Assembly (NCBI GenBank): GCA_964632945.1
Contig: CAZWCX010000012.1
Coordinates: 23,870-87,869 of the forward strand
Reading direction: 5' to 3'
From: CAZWCX01 sp964632945
GTDB taxonomy: Bacteria; Planctomycetota; MHYJ01; WSZJ01; CAZWCX01
DNA: 64,000 nucleotides
The translations under genes were made by a program, and so were the position numbers. Of the stretch, positions 53,794-62,676 are shown one piece after another. How positions within the stretch are numbered: position 1 is the stretch's first letter; every line of letters starts with the position of its first letter. Below the pieces are notes generated by a model that searched no databases, was not told the DNA's origin, and saw only the letters and a program-made list of their open reading frames with translations.

Positions 53794-56070
53794 TCAGGAG
53801 GGCCGGAAGACGGCGGACGCATCGTCCCCCAGAGCGGCCTCGAGCCCACAGTCGAGGAGCCGGGGGTGGGCGAGGAGGAAGCGCCCGAGCGGGGCGACGA
53901 CGGCGTCTTCCAGCACGCGCTGGAGCGGCCGGGCGCCGTAGCGGGGGTCGAACCCGCGCTCGGCGAGGCGGCGCACGAGCGCGTCGGTCCAGGTGAGGCG
54001 GAGCCTTCGCTTCACCACGCCCTCCCGGCGTCCGATTTCCCCGAGTTCCTTGTGGACGATGGCCTGAACGGCCTGGGGCGAGAGCGGTTCGAAGCGCACG
54101 ACCCGGTCGAGGCGATTGAAGAATTCGGGGCGGAAGAAGGCGCGCACTTCGGCCTCATAGTCCGGTCCGCGGTCGGTCGCGAAGCCGAGTGAATCCGGCC
54201 GGGCGCCGCCGAGGTTGGAGGTGAGGACGATCACGGCGCTCCGGAAGACGGTCGCGCGTCCGTACGCGTCGGTGAGGCGCCCCTCGTCCAGGAGGCCGAG
54301 GAGGACGTCGAAGACTTCGCCGGAGGCCTTCTCGATCTCGTCGAACAGCACCACGCAGAACGGCTGGCGCCGCACGCGGGCGATCCAGGACGGCGCGGCC
54401 CCGTCGGGGTCGCCGAGCAGACGCGCGGCGGCGTCCGGGCCGCCGTATTCGCTCATGTCGAGACGCACAAGGCGCGGGTCCGGGCGCGCCCCCTCCCCGA
54501 AGAAGCGGGCGGCGAGCGCCTTGGCCAGTTCGGTCTTTCCCACCCCCGTAGGGCCCGCGAACAGGAGATTCGCGATCGGACGCGCGGGGTCGTTGAGGCC
54601 CGCCTTGAAGACCGTGACCACTCCGGCGGCTTCCCGGCAGGCGACCTCCTGCCCCATGACGCGCCTGCGGAACCAGGTTTCGACCTCCGCGGGATCGAGC
54701 GGGGTCTCATCACGCAGGAAGACCTCGGGCAGACCGGTATCCGCCGAGAACGCGCGCACGGCATCGTCGGCCGTCCAGCGCCCGCGGACGGGCCGCCGAC
54801 GGGGATCCAGGCGGTCGGCCAGGAATGCCGCGACGCGGCCCGGCGGGGCTTCGTAGGGAAGGAAGCGGGCGAAGAGCGATTGGACGCGGTCGAGCGCCCG
54901 CGGATCCACTTCGACGCTCGCCGCGGTCCCGCGGTCCCGGGCGATCCGTTCCAGCACGCTGCGCACGGCGACGCGTTCCAGGGGGGGGAGGCGGAACACC
55001 TCGAAGCGGGCCGCCAATCCGGGCAATACCCGGCGGCAGGCCTCCCATTCGGCCGGGGTGCACTCGGTCAGGATCCGCAGGGCCCCCGACTCGAGGTACG
55101 ACTGGAGGTATGCCCCGGGTCCCGCCTCCGGCGCGCAGCCCGCGGCGCTTACGAGTCCCATGAGGTTGTCCAGACAGAGAAACCCGCCGACGTCCGCCAG
55201 TTCGGCGACCACCCGATCGCAGCGGGCCTGCCACTCCCCGAGGTAGACCATGCCGGCGACCAGACGGGAGCCGCTGGTCCACCAGAATCGCGGGGCGCGC
55301 GATTCTCCCTGCGGCCGCGGGAGGCGCGCGTCGGCCTTGGCCGCGAGGTCGATCAGGAGGGAAGACTTGCCCACCCCCGGCGGTCCGACGAGCAGGACGT
55401 TGGCGCCCGCCTCGACGATCCGTTCGAGCAGAGCGGCATGGAGATCCTCGCGGCCGAAGGCAGCCGTCGACGGCGGCCGGAGCGATCGAGAGGGGACGGG
55501 CTCCCCGACTCGCGCCAGTTCGGCGGTCCGGGCCGATGCGGATTCCGCTCCCGCGTTGGTCTCGGGCGGGGTCAGGCGGACCTCCCCGAGCCGGAAGCGC
55601 GCGGAGTTTCGCAGGCGGAGGACCGCGCGCGGAGTGCCGGTTTCCAAGGCGTTGCGCACGGCCTGGGAGACCACGAGCCATCGGTCTTCCCCCTCGACCA
55701 GGTCGACGTCCAGGCCCAATTGCGGGATCTCGCAGGAGACCACGTCGGCCGTCAGCTTTCCCCAGACGCAGGCGAGACGGACGGGGATCGAGCCGTGCGC
55801 CACATACGCGCGGCCGTCGTGCATGATCCGCGGTCGCACCGAGACGGTAATGACCTCCAATTGCGGCTCGGCATACCACGGTTCGCCGAGCGTGCCGTCG
55901 CGTGCCTGCATCAGCGCCGAGCGGATCTGGGCGAGCACTTCCTTCTCGGTGCCGCCGATCGCGGCGAGGCCGCGGTCCGCGCATCCGGCCAATCGGCCGG
56001 TGACGATCCCTTCCCGGTCCTCGACGAGCAGAACGGGGAAACGCCAGAGGCGGGCTTGCGGTTCGCTCAC
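53794..56070 (-). CDS. Clp/Hsp100-like double AAA+ protein, third of the trio
   Basis: A 758-residue double AAA+ protein. Residues 1-195 are a beta-rich region unlike the Clp N-domain. D1 has Walker A LLVGPPGVGKSS (227-237) and a weakened Walker B (FLCLDN, 297-302). D2 is complete: GPTGVGKTE (506-514), Walker B VVLFDEIEKA (573-582), sensor LTSNLGG, arginine finger FRPEFFNRLD (646-655), sensor 2 GARPLQRVLED. There is no ClpB/C-type middle coiled-coil insertion and no IGF/IGL ClpP loop. It starts GTG, overlapping the second gene's stop (GTGA). Unlike its two neighbours it ends soon after D2, without a release-factor-like tail. Confidence 0.88.
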   Translation of the reverse strand: MSEPQARLWRFPVLLVEDREGIVTGRLAGCADRGLAAIGGTEKEVLAQIRSALMQARDGTLGEPWYAEPQLEVITVSVRPRIMHDGRAYVAHGSIPVRLACVWGKLTADVVSCEIPQLGLDVDLVEGEDRWLVVSQAVRNALETGTPRAVLRLRNSARFRLGEVRLTPPETNAGAESASARTAELARVGEPVPSRSLRPPSTAAFGREDLHAALLERIVEAGANVLLVGPPGVGKSSLLIDLAAKADARLPRPQGESRAPRFWWTSGSRLVAGMVYLGEWQARCDRVVAELADVGGFLCLDNLMGLVSAAGCAPEAGPGAYLQSYLESGALRILTECTPAEWEACRRVLPGLAARFEVFRLPPLERVAVRSVLERIARDRGTAASVEVDPRALDRVQSLFARFLPYEAPPGRVAAFLADRLDPRRRPVRGRWTADDAVRAFSADTGLPEVFLRDETPLDPAEVETWFRRRVMGQEVACREAAGVVTVFKAGLNDPARPIANLLFAGPTGVGKTELAKALAARFFGEGARPDPRLVRLDMSEYGGPDAAARLLGDPDGAAPSWIARVRRQPFCVVLFDEIEKASGEVFDVLLGLLDEGRLTDAYGRATVFRSAVIVLTSNLGGARPDSLGFATDRGPDYEAEVRAFFRPEFFNRLDRVVRFEPLSPQAVQAIVHKELGEIGRREGVVKRRLRLTWTDALVRRLAERGFDPRYGARPLQRVLEDAVVAPLGRFLLAHPRLLDCGLEAALGDDASAVFRPS

Positions 56071-59000
56071 GAGAGGCGCTCCTCGGCCTGAAGTTCCGGG
56101 GGTTCGGGGAGCCCGGCGGTGATGGCCTCGCGCAGCCCGGCGACGGGGTCTACCGCCGGCAGGGCGAGACCGGTGCGCAAGTCGAACAGGAACGGGGCCG
56201 CGCCGGTGCGGTGGAAGCGGACGATGCCGTCGGCGGAGAAGGGATCATCCGCCACGTCCGCCAGGCCGTCGCGGAGCCGTTCGAGCCAGACCTGGTGTTC
56301 CGCCGCGGCGTCACGGGCCACCGCCTCGGAGGAGGCGCCGTCCGGGACCGGGAGGGCACGAACTTCGAGGGCGACGAGGCGTCCAGGGGAGGATTCGACC
56401 AGGTGGATCCCCTCTTCGCCGGCGAAGAGACGGGCGAAACCGGGGCCCGCCAGGGGGAGCGCCCACACTCCCGGAGCGGCGGTCGTCCGGGCCGGCAGTG
56501 CTTCGCCCGCGAGGGGGCCGCCTGCGACCCGGGCCATTTGTTCGAGCAGGGCCAGGGCGCAGTCCGCGCCCGAACCGGTGGCCTCCCGGACGAGGAGCAG
56601 GGCATGGGCCGATTCCGCGCCGGCGATGGCGCGCGCCGCCAGGTCGAGGTGGGCGGCGGTGCGGCGGAGGCCGGCCAGCCGGTAGGGGTCGCGGTGCTCG
56701 CCCTGGGCGGCGGCCTCGGCCACTTCGGCGGCGAGTTCCTCGATCCGGTCGGTTGCGGCCAGGCGGACGAGGTAGGCCTGTCGGTCCACGCGGCCGAGGC
56801 GGTCGGGGTCGCTGGACCGGGTCTGCGGGGCGGCATGGCCCCGTGCGATCCGGGCGGCCCCCCAGCCGCGGCGCGCGGACATGCCGATGCGGTCGCTCGC
56901 CCGCGCCAGGCGGCGGCGGAATTCCTCGATCCGGTCGTGCAGGGCGAAGTACAAGCGTTCCCGTTCGCCGAGCGCCCGCACGGCCACCGCTCCATGGGGC
57001 TTCCAGGCGCGCGCCGCCGCCTCCACGCGCGCCAGGACGCGGGCGAGCCGCCGGACGAGTTCCTCCGGCGGGAGCGCGACCGGCTCGGCGCCCGCGGGCG
57101 CAGCCGGGGCCGCTTGCAGCGCCCGCACGTCGGCCACGACCCCGGACGGGCCGGCGAACATGCGCAGGAGGAGCGGCCGATCCGGGGAGAGGGTCGCAAG
57201 ACGGGCCGCCGCCGGCTTCGCGATCCGTTCCTCGAGCTCCCGCTTGAGCGCGCGAGCGCCCAGGCGCGGATGATACCCGGCATCCGCCACCCGTTCCATC
57301 GCCCAGGGATGCACCTGCAGGATCACCTGCCGGCGCGCGAACCCTTCCCGCCCGAGGATCTCGCGCAGGCGAACGGACGCGATCCGATCGACCTCCGCGC
57401 GCGCGAGAGCCCGGAACGGGACCACCCGATCGAACCGGTTGAAGAACTCGGGGCGGAAAAACCGCTCCGCCGCTCCCGCATAGACGGCGCGCAGGTCCTC
57501 CGCCCGCTCCAAGAGTCCGACCCGCGACGAGGCCTCCTCCGCACCGAGATTGGAGGTGAAGAGAAGGACCGCGTTGCTGAAGTCCGCCGTCTCTCCCCGC
57601 GCATTCGTGAGCCGCCCTTCCCCGAGGACCTGCAGGAGGAGGTCGTGGACTTCCGGGTGCGCCTTCTCGATCTCGTCGAAGAGCACGACCGCGAACGGCT
57701 GCTGGCGGATGGCGGCGGTGAGCAACCCCTCCGGGCGCCACCGGTCCCCGGAGAGCCGGGCCGCGGAGCCCGGCTCGACGAACTCGTTCATGTCGAACCG
57801 CAGCATCCGGTCCACGCTGCCGAAGAGCCAGGTGGTGAGGGCGCGGGCGCATTCGGTCTTCCCCACCCCGGTCGGGCCGAGGAAGAGAAGCGACCCGAGC
57901 GGTCGCCCGGGGTCGTTGAGCCGCGCCTTGGCCGACACCACGACATCCACCATCGCTTCCACCGCCTCCTCCTGACCGATCACGCGCGTGCGTAGGGCGT
58001 CGCGCACCTCGGCCGGATCCAGGGTCGAGCGCGCGTCCAGAAAGCGCCGGTGCAGACCGCTGGCGCGCGCGAACTCGTCGAGCACCGACGCCCCGTCCAC
58101 GGTCCCTTCCCGGCGCGCCGCGTGCACTCGGCGCAGGAACCGGACGGCCTTGCCCGGCAGCGCCTCCCGGGAGTTGTAGCGCTGCTGCAACCGAAGCGCC
58201 GCCGGGATCGCGCCGGGTTCGAGGATTCGGCGGGAACCCCGTTCGAGGGCCCGCGCGGTCCGGATCAGGACGCGCGCGCTCGCGCCCTCGTCGAGCGGGT
58301 CCACGGGCAGCACCCGGAACAGGTCCGCGAAGCCACGATCCAGCTCGCGCAGGGCGCGGAACCCTTCCGGAGTCGTCTCGCCGACGACGCGCAGCCGCGA
58401 ACGTTCCATCGCCTCCTTCAGCACGTGCCCGACCGTCAGCCGGGAACCGGCGGAGAGACCGGCATGGAACAGTCCCACGAGATCGTCGAAGAAGAGGACG
58501 TGACGCCGTTCCTCCGCGCACTCCAGGATGGCATGGACCCGCTGTTCCCACTGGCCCACGTACGACATCCCCGAGATCAGGCGTTGCGGCGGCAAGTGCC
58601 AGACGCTGCCCCGGCGGCCGCGGACCTTCAGGCGGCGCTCGGCGTCCCGGCGGCGCCACACATACTCGTGCACGATTCCGGTCTTCCCCACCCCGGGTGC
58701 GCCGAGCAGCAGCACGGGCCGGCGGATGCGCTCGTCGAGAAGGCGCTCGAGCGTGCCGACTTCCGCTTCCCGAAAGACGACCCGTTCCAGTTCGTCGGGA
58801 AATCGTTCCCCCAGGTCGGTGCCGGTGGCCTCGAGTTCGCGCCAGCCCTCCACCGGTCCGAGCGGGCCGATCGAGAGCCGGGAGGAGGCGCCGGTCTGCG
58901 CGGAGGGGGCGGCCGGTTCGTACTCGATCTCGACGGTGACGACTCCGACGCGGCCCTGGAGGGCGAGCGCCGCCGGGGTCGGACCGCCTTCCCGGCGCGT

Positions 59001-59423
59001 CTCACGGCGGAACCAGGCGCGCGCGACCTCCACCGCCCGCGCCGTCGCATCTTCGCCGCGTTCGATCGCGAACGAGATCCCGAGGTCGGGCAACCAGCCG
59101 ACCCGACGATCCAGGGCGGGAAAGGTCACCGCGAAGCCGCGGAACGGCCCGCCCGCGGCATCGCGCAGGTCTTCGATCTCGAACGGGACTTCGCGGACGG
59201 CCGGATGGAATGCCCAGTCGGCCGCGGCATCCTCCCGTCCCCCTTCGCCCTCCGCGCGGATCGCGAGCCGGATCTCCCGGCGGAGCCGCCCGAGCGCCTT
59301 GCGGAGGGAGACGTCGCGGTTGGCCGGTTCCGCGCGGAAAAGCGGCCGCACGGTGAATTCCGCCGAACCGCCCCCTCGTCCCCGGGGCGGGTCCTTGACG
59401 TACACGGGCACCAGGAGATTCAT
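56067..59423 (-). CDS. Clp/Hsp100-like double AAA+ protein with release-factor-like tail, second of the trio
   Basis: An 1118-residue protein. A beta-rich N-region occupies about 1-205. D1: Walker A LLLGAPGVGKTG (238-249), Walker B VLFFDD (309-314). D2: GPTGVGKTE (516-524), VVLFDEIEKA (579-588), FTSNLGAEE, FRPEFFNRFD (656-665) and sensor 2 LGARALKREL (721-730). After about 780 comes a coiled helical part, then at 935-1105 a segment resembling the release-factor PCRF domain (ARLFAGEEGIHLVESS) and, at the end, FLFDLRTGLALPAVDPVAGL like the RF2 C-terminal helix region. No GGQ is present. Coupled to the third gene by overlap and 13 bases after the first. Confidence 0.88.
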   Translation of the reverse strand: MNLLVPVYVKDPPRGRGGGSAEFTVRPLFRAEPANRDVSLRKALGRLRREIRLAIRAEGEGGREDAAADWAFHPAVREVPFEIEDLRDAAGGPFRGFAVTFPALDRRVGWLPDLGISFAIERGEDATARAVEVARAWFRRETRREGGPTPAALALQGRVGVVTVEIEYEPAAPSAQTGASSRLSIGPLGPVEGWRELEATGTDLGERFPDELERVVFREAEVGTLERLLDERIRRPVLLLGAPGVGKTGIVHEYVWRRRDAERRLKVRGRRGSVWHLPPQRLISGMSYVGQWEQRVHAILECAEERRHVLFFDDLVGLFHAGLSAGSRLTVGHVLKEAMERSRLRVVGETTPEGFRALRELDRGFADLFRVLPVDPLDEGASARVLIRTARALERGSRRILEPGAIPAALRLQQRYNSREALPGKAVRFLRRVHAARREGTVDGASVLDEFARASGLHRRFLDARSTLDPAEVRDALRTRVIGQEEAVEAMVDVVVSAKARLNDPGRPLGSLLFLGPTGVGKTECARALTTWLFGSVDRMLRFDMNEFVEPGSAARLSGDRWRPEGLLTAAIRQQPFAVVLFDEIEKAHPEVHDLLLQVLGEGRLTNARGETADFSNAVLLFTSNLGAEEASSRVGLLERAEDLRAVYAGAAERFFRPEFFNRFDRVVPFRALARAEVDRIASVRLREILGREGFARRQVILQVHPWAMERVADAGYHPRLGARALKRELEERIAKPAAARLATLSPDRPLLLRMFAGPSGVVADVRALQAAPAAPAGAEPVALPPEELVRRLARVLARVEAAARAWKPHGAVAVRALGERERLYFALHDRIEEFRRRLARASDRIGMSARRGWGAARIARGHAAPQTRSSDPDRLGRVDRQAYLVRLAATDRIEELAAEVAEAAAQGEHRDPYRLAGLRRTAAHLDLAARAIAGAESAHALLLVREATGSGADCALALLEQMARVAGGPLAGEALPARTTAAPGVWALPLAGPGFARLFAGEEGIHLVESSPGRLVALEVRALPVPDGASSEAVARDAAAEHQVWLERLRDGLADVADDPFSADGIVRFHRTGAAPFLFDLRTGLALPAVDPVAGLREAITAGLPEPPELQAEERLS

Positions 59424-59436
59424 CGCGCGTATCCGG

Positions 59437-62400
59437 CTACGGTTCGGTCAACTCGAGGATGCGGCGATCGACCGCGCGGTCGATCGCGTCGGCGAGCAGG
59501 TCGCCCAGTTCCGTGCGGCGAAAGAGGAGCTCCGTATCGAGCAGGAAGTCGCGTGCGCGCCGGGCGTCGAAATCGTACTCCCGACGTCGCGGCGACATTC
59601 CTGCGGCGGGCGGGGGTGGAACCGTCTCGGGGACGGCCTGGTCGCCGGGGAGCACGGAGATCCGGCAGGCGCGGGACTGGCCCTTCTTCTTCAGCAGGTG
59701 GATCCCGGCCTCCGATTCGAGCCGGAGGAAGGCGAGCGGCGCCTCCACCGTCAGCGCCGCGCCGATCGCCTCGGGCGGAACGACCCCCTTGCCGAGGCGG
59801 ACCGGATCCTCGTCCACCCGTCGGATCTTCGCGAGCGATGACTTGCGTTCGCCCGCGCGGACGTAGATCCACGCCCGCGACACGCCGCCTTTCCACTCGC
59901 CGGCGAGATGGACGATCGCGCTCGCCATCGCCGGCAGGGCGCCGTCGGATTCCGCATGGAGGATCACGTGCGCGCGATCGGGCTCCGCGTAGTCGAGCGC
60001 CAGGACCTGAAGGATCGCGTCGCGCAGGCGCGCGCGGGAAGAGGGCACGGCCGCCGCAGCTCGATCGAGCGCCGGACCGGCCTGCTCCGCGATCAGGGCG
60101 AGCAGGGCATTTTCCTCGATCTGCAGGAGGTCGGCTTCGAACCGATGGAGCCGCGACAGGGCCTCTTCCATCCGCTTGAGGAGGCGCACGCGCTCGAGCA
60201 GGGCTTCCGGGACGGCCTGGCCGCGACGCGGCCGGGTGAGGGCGTCCCGGGCCCGGGCGAGTCGGACGATTTCGTCCTCGAGCCGGATGGCCAAGGGATG
60301 GTCGCGGAACCGCTGCAGGCGGCGACGGACGTCGCTGAGCGGGGCCAGGGGGGAGAGGGAGGTCGGGGGTGCGGCGGCGCTCCCGGTCCCGCGCACGGAG
60401 ACCGTCACCCCCGGGCCGTTCGGGTCGGGGGTCGCCGCGGCCGCGACCGGCTGGTCCCAGGGAAGGTTGGCGAGCCGGTGGGCGAGCGGTACGAGCAGGC
60501 GGCGCTCCAGGGCCCGCCTGAGCGGACGAGCCCCGTAGGCCGGGTCCGTTCCCTCGGCCAGGATCCGTTCGAGCGCGCCGGGGTCGATGTCGAGCGCAAG
60601 GCGGCGGTCCAGCACGCCGCTGCGACAGCGGATGCGGGCGATCTCGCGATCGGCGATCTCCCGCAGCACCGCCGGCGGAAGCGGCAGGAAGGGGATGATG
60701 CGGTCGATCCGATTGAAGAATTCCGGGCGGAAGTGCTCGCGCACGGCCCGTTCGAAGTGCTCGCGGGCGTCGTTCACGTCGTCGTCGCCCGGCCGGAACC
60801 CCACGGAGCCGACCCGGTACGAGTCCGCCCCGAGATTCGAGGTCAGGATCAGCACGGTGTTGCGGAAATCGGCGGTGCGGCCGGCCGCGTCGGTCAGACG
60901 CCCCTCGCCGAGGACCTGCAGCAGCAGGTCGAAGAGGCGGGGGTCCGCCTTCTCGATCTCGTCGAGGAGCAGCACCTGGAAGGGCTGTTCCCGGACCTTG
61001 GCGGTCAGGAGACCTTCTCCCGAGGCCGAGCCGCCGATCAGGCGCGGAACGGCGGAGGGGTCGGCATATTCGCTCATATCGAACCGGGTCATCCGGGCCG
61101 GACTGGCAAAGAAGAACGCGGCGAGGGCCTTGGCGGTTTCCGTCTTTCCCACTCCGGTCGGGCCGGCAAAGAGGAGGGAGGCGATGGGGCGCTCGGCGCG
61201 ACCCAGCCCTGCCTTTACGGACACGACGAGGTCGGCGAGCGTATCGACCGCCTCGTCCTGTCCCAGAACCTGCGCGCGAAGCCGCCCGCGGACCTCATCG
61301 GGGTCGAGCCGGACGGTGTCGTCGAGGAGGAAGCGGGGCAGACCCGACTGCTCGGCAAAGGCGGCGACGACCTCCTGCTCGCCGACCAGGGATTGCGCAC
61401 CCCCCTCGGCGAGGAGCCCGTCGAGGAAGCGCAGGGCTTTGCCCGGAAGCGCCGAGTATCCCGCATAGCGCCGGTGCAGGCGAAGGATCGCGTCGAGCGC
61501 GGAGTCGTCGATGACCGCGGCGCGGCGACGTTCGGCGCGCCCGGCGACGCGGCCGAGAATCTCCCGCGCCGCGGCCTCGCCGGGTTCGACCACGTCGATG
61601 CGCCGGAAGGCGCGGAGGAGGCGGGGATGGCTGCGCTCGAGGGCGTCGGCCTGCTCCGGCGTGCACTCGGCCGCGGCGAGCAGTCGGCCCTGGACGAGGA
61701 AGGGGAGCAGGAATTCCGCGGCTCCCTCGGTCCCTTCGCGGGCGCGGCCGACCTGGACGAGCTCGAACAGGCTGCCGAGCAGCAGGATGGCCCGGCGTTC
61801 GTGCGCCTCGCGGACGAGGGTCTGGCATCGTTCCTGCAGCATGCCGAATCCGGCCGCACCACCGGCCAGCCGGGAGCCGCGCGTCTCCCAAAACTCGCGT
61901 TCCTCCAGCCCGAGGGTTGCGGAACGCCGCACCAGCTCGTGGAGGGTCGCCGTCTTCCCCGTCCCCGGCGGGCCCACGAGGAGTACGCAGGCGGGATCGG
62001 CGGAAGTCCATTCCTGCGCGACCCGTTCCACGAGGGCGTCGATGCCGAAGGCCTCGCGACAGCGGCGCGGGCGCAGGTGCGCGGCGAGGCGGGGGAGAAG
62101 GGGACCCTCGCCGAGCAATGCGGCCAGTTCCTGCTCCCGAGTCCGGCGGTGCTCCACGGCGCTCGGGATGCGCAGCCGCACGCGCCGGGGCTCCACGTCG
62201 AGCTCATCGGCGCGGAGGCTTCGCGCGAGCAGCAAGAGGTCGCGGTCCGCCCCGGTCCGTTTCAGGGCGCGGCGGATTTCCAGGGACAAGAGGGCGTCGA
62301 TCCTCCGGAGCGACGACGCGAAGGTCTCCACGTCCATTCCCGGTACGAAGGCGTGGATCTCGTGGTCCGCATGCCGGACCAGCACGGCGGGCACGAGGAT

Positions 62401-62676
62401 CTCGAGCGGGCGGCTCAGCAACTCCCGTTCGCCGCTCCATCCGAGCGGCACCACGACGGCGCGGATTTCTGCGGGGGGCCCGCCGTGGCAGAGGGCCGGC
62501 TCCCCCGGATCGGAGCGGGCCGCCACCCGCTGCAAGTCCCGGATCGCCTCGCGATGGACGACCCGCCGCAGGGTCCCGAGGCGGGCGATCTCCGGATGGT
62601 GGAGGGGCTCCGCGAACCAGAGCCCCTCAGGGAGGCGTCGGGTGAGCAGGTGCACGGTACGGACGACTTCCGGCAT
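59437..62676 (-). CDS. Clp/Hsp100-like double AAA+ protein with release-factor-like tail, first of the trio
   Basis: A 1079-residue protein, first of the operon. A distinctive N-region covers 1-200. D1 Walker A LLVGPPGTGKTA (232-243) is intact, but the Walker B reads AILLLGS (296-302) with no acidic residue. D2 is complete: GPTGVGKTE (505-513), QVLLLDEIEKA (567-577), LTSNLGA, FRPEFFNRID (649-658), sensor 2 YGARPLRRALE. A coiled helical stretch at about 780-875 leads to 895-1010, where AHVILHAESDG and FLRLESEAGIHLLKKKGQSR recall the PCRF domain of release factors, again with no GGQ. The frame extends upstream, but ATG 62676 is the first with sensible composition; its start overlaps the end of the pilin frame. 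Confidence 0.88.
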   Translation of the reverse strand: MPEVVRTVHLLTRRLPEGLWFAEPLHHPEIARLGTLRRVVHREAIRDLQRVAARSDPGEPALCHGGPPAEIRAVVVPLGWSGERELLSRPLEILVPAVLVRHADHEIHAFVPGMDVETFASSLRRIDALLSLEIRRALKRTGADRDLLLLARSLRADELDVEPRRVRLRIPSAVEHRRTREQELAALLGEGPLLPRLAAHLRPRRCREAFGIDALVERVAQEWTSADPACVLLVGPPGTGKTATLHELVRRSATLGLEEREFWETRGSRLAGGAAGFGMLQERCQTLVREAHERRAILLLGSLFELVQVGRAREGTEGAAEFLLPFLVQGRLLAAAECTPEQADALERSHPRLLRAFRRIDVVEPGEAAAREILGRVAGRAERRRAAVIDDSALDAILRLHRRYAGYSALPGKALRFLDGLLAEGGAQSLVGEQEVVAAFAEQSGLPRFLLDDTVRLDPDEVRGRLRAQVLGQDEAVDTLADLVVSVKAGLGRAERPIASLLFAGPTGVGKTETAKALAAFFFASPARMTRFDMSEYADPSAVPRLIGGSASGEGLLTAKVREQPFQVLLLDEIEKADPRLFDLLLQVLGEGRLTDAAGRTADFRNTVLILTSNLGADSYRVGSVGFRPGDDDVNDAREHFERAVREHFRPEFFNRIDRIIPFLPLPPAVLREIADREIARIRCRSGVLDRRLALDIDPGALERILAEGTDPAYGARPLRRALERRLLVPLAHRLANLPWDQPVAAAATPDPNGPGVTVSVRGTGSAAAPPTSLSPLAPLSDVRRRLQRFRDHPLAIRLEDEIVRLARARDALTRPRRGQAVPEALLERVRLLKRMEEALSRLHRFEADLLQIEENALLALIAEQAGPALDRAAAAVPSSRARLRDAILQVLALDYAEPDRAHVILHAESDGALPAMASAIVHLAGEWKGGVSRAWIYVRAGERKSSLAKIRRVDEDPVRLGKGVVPPEAIGAALTVEAPLAFLRLESEAGIHLLKKKGQSRACRISVLPGDQAVPETVPPPPAAGMSPRRREYDFDARRARDFLLDTELLFRRTELGDLLADAIDRAVDRRILELTEP

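Noticed and set aside
53794..62676. Type VI secretion ClpV or ClpB chaperone
   Set aside because: No Tss genes nearby, no ClpB middle domain, unusual N-regions; and three copies in a row do not fit either role.
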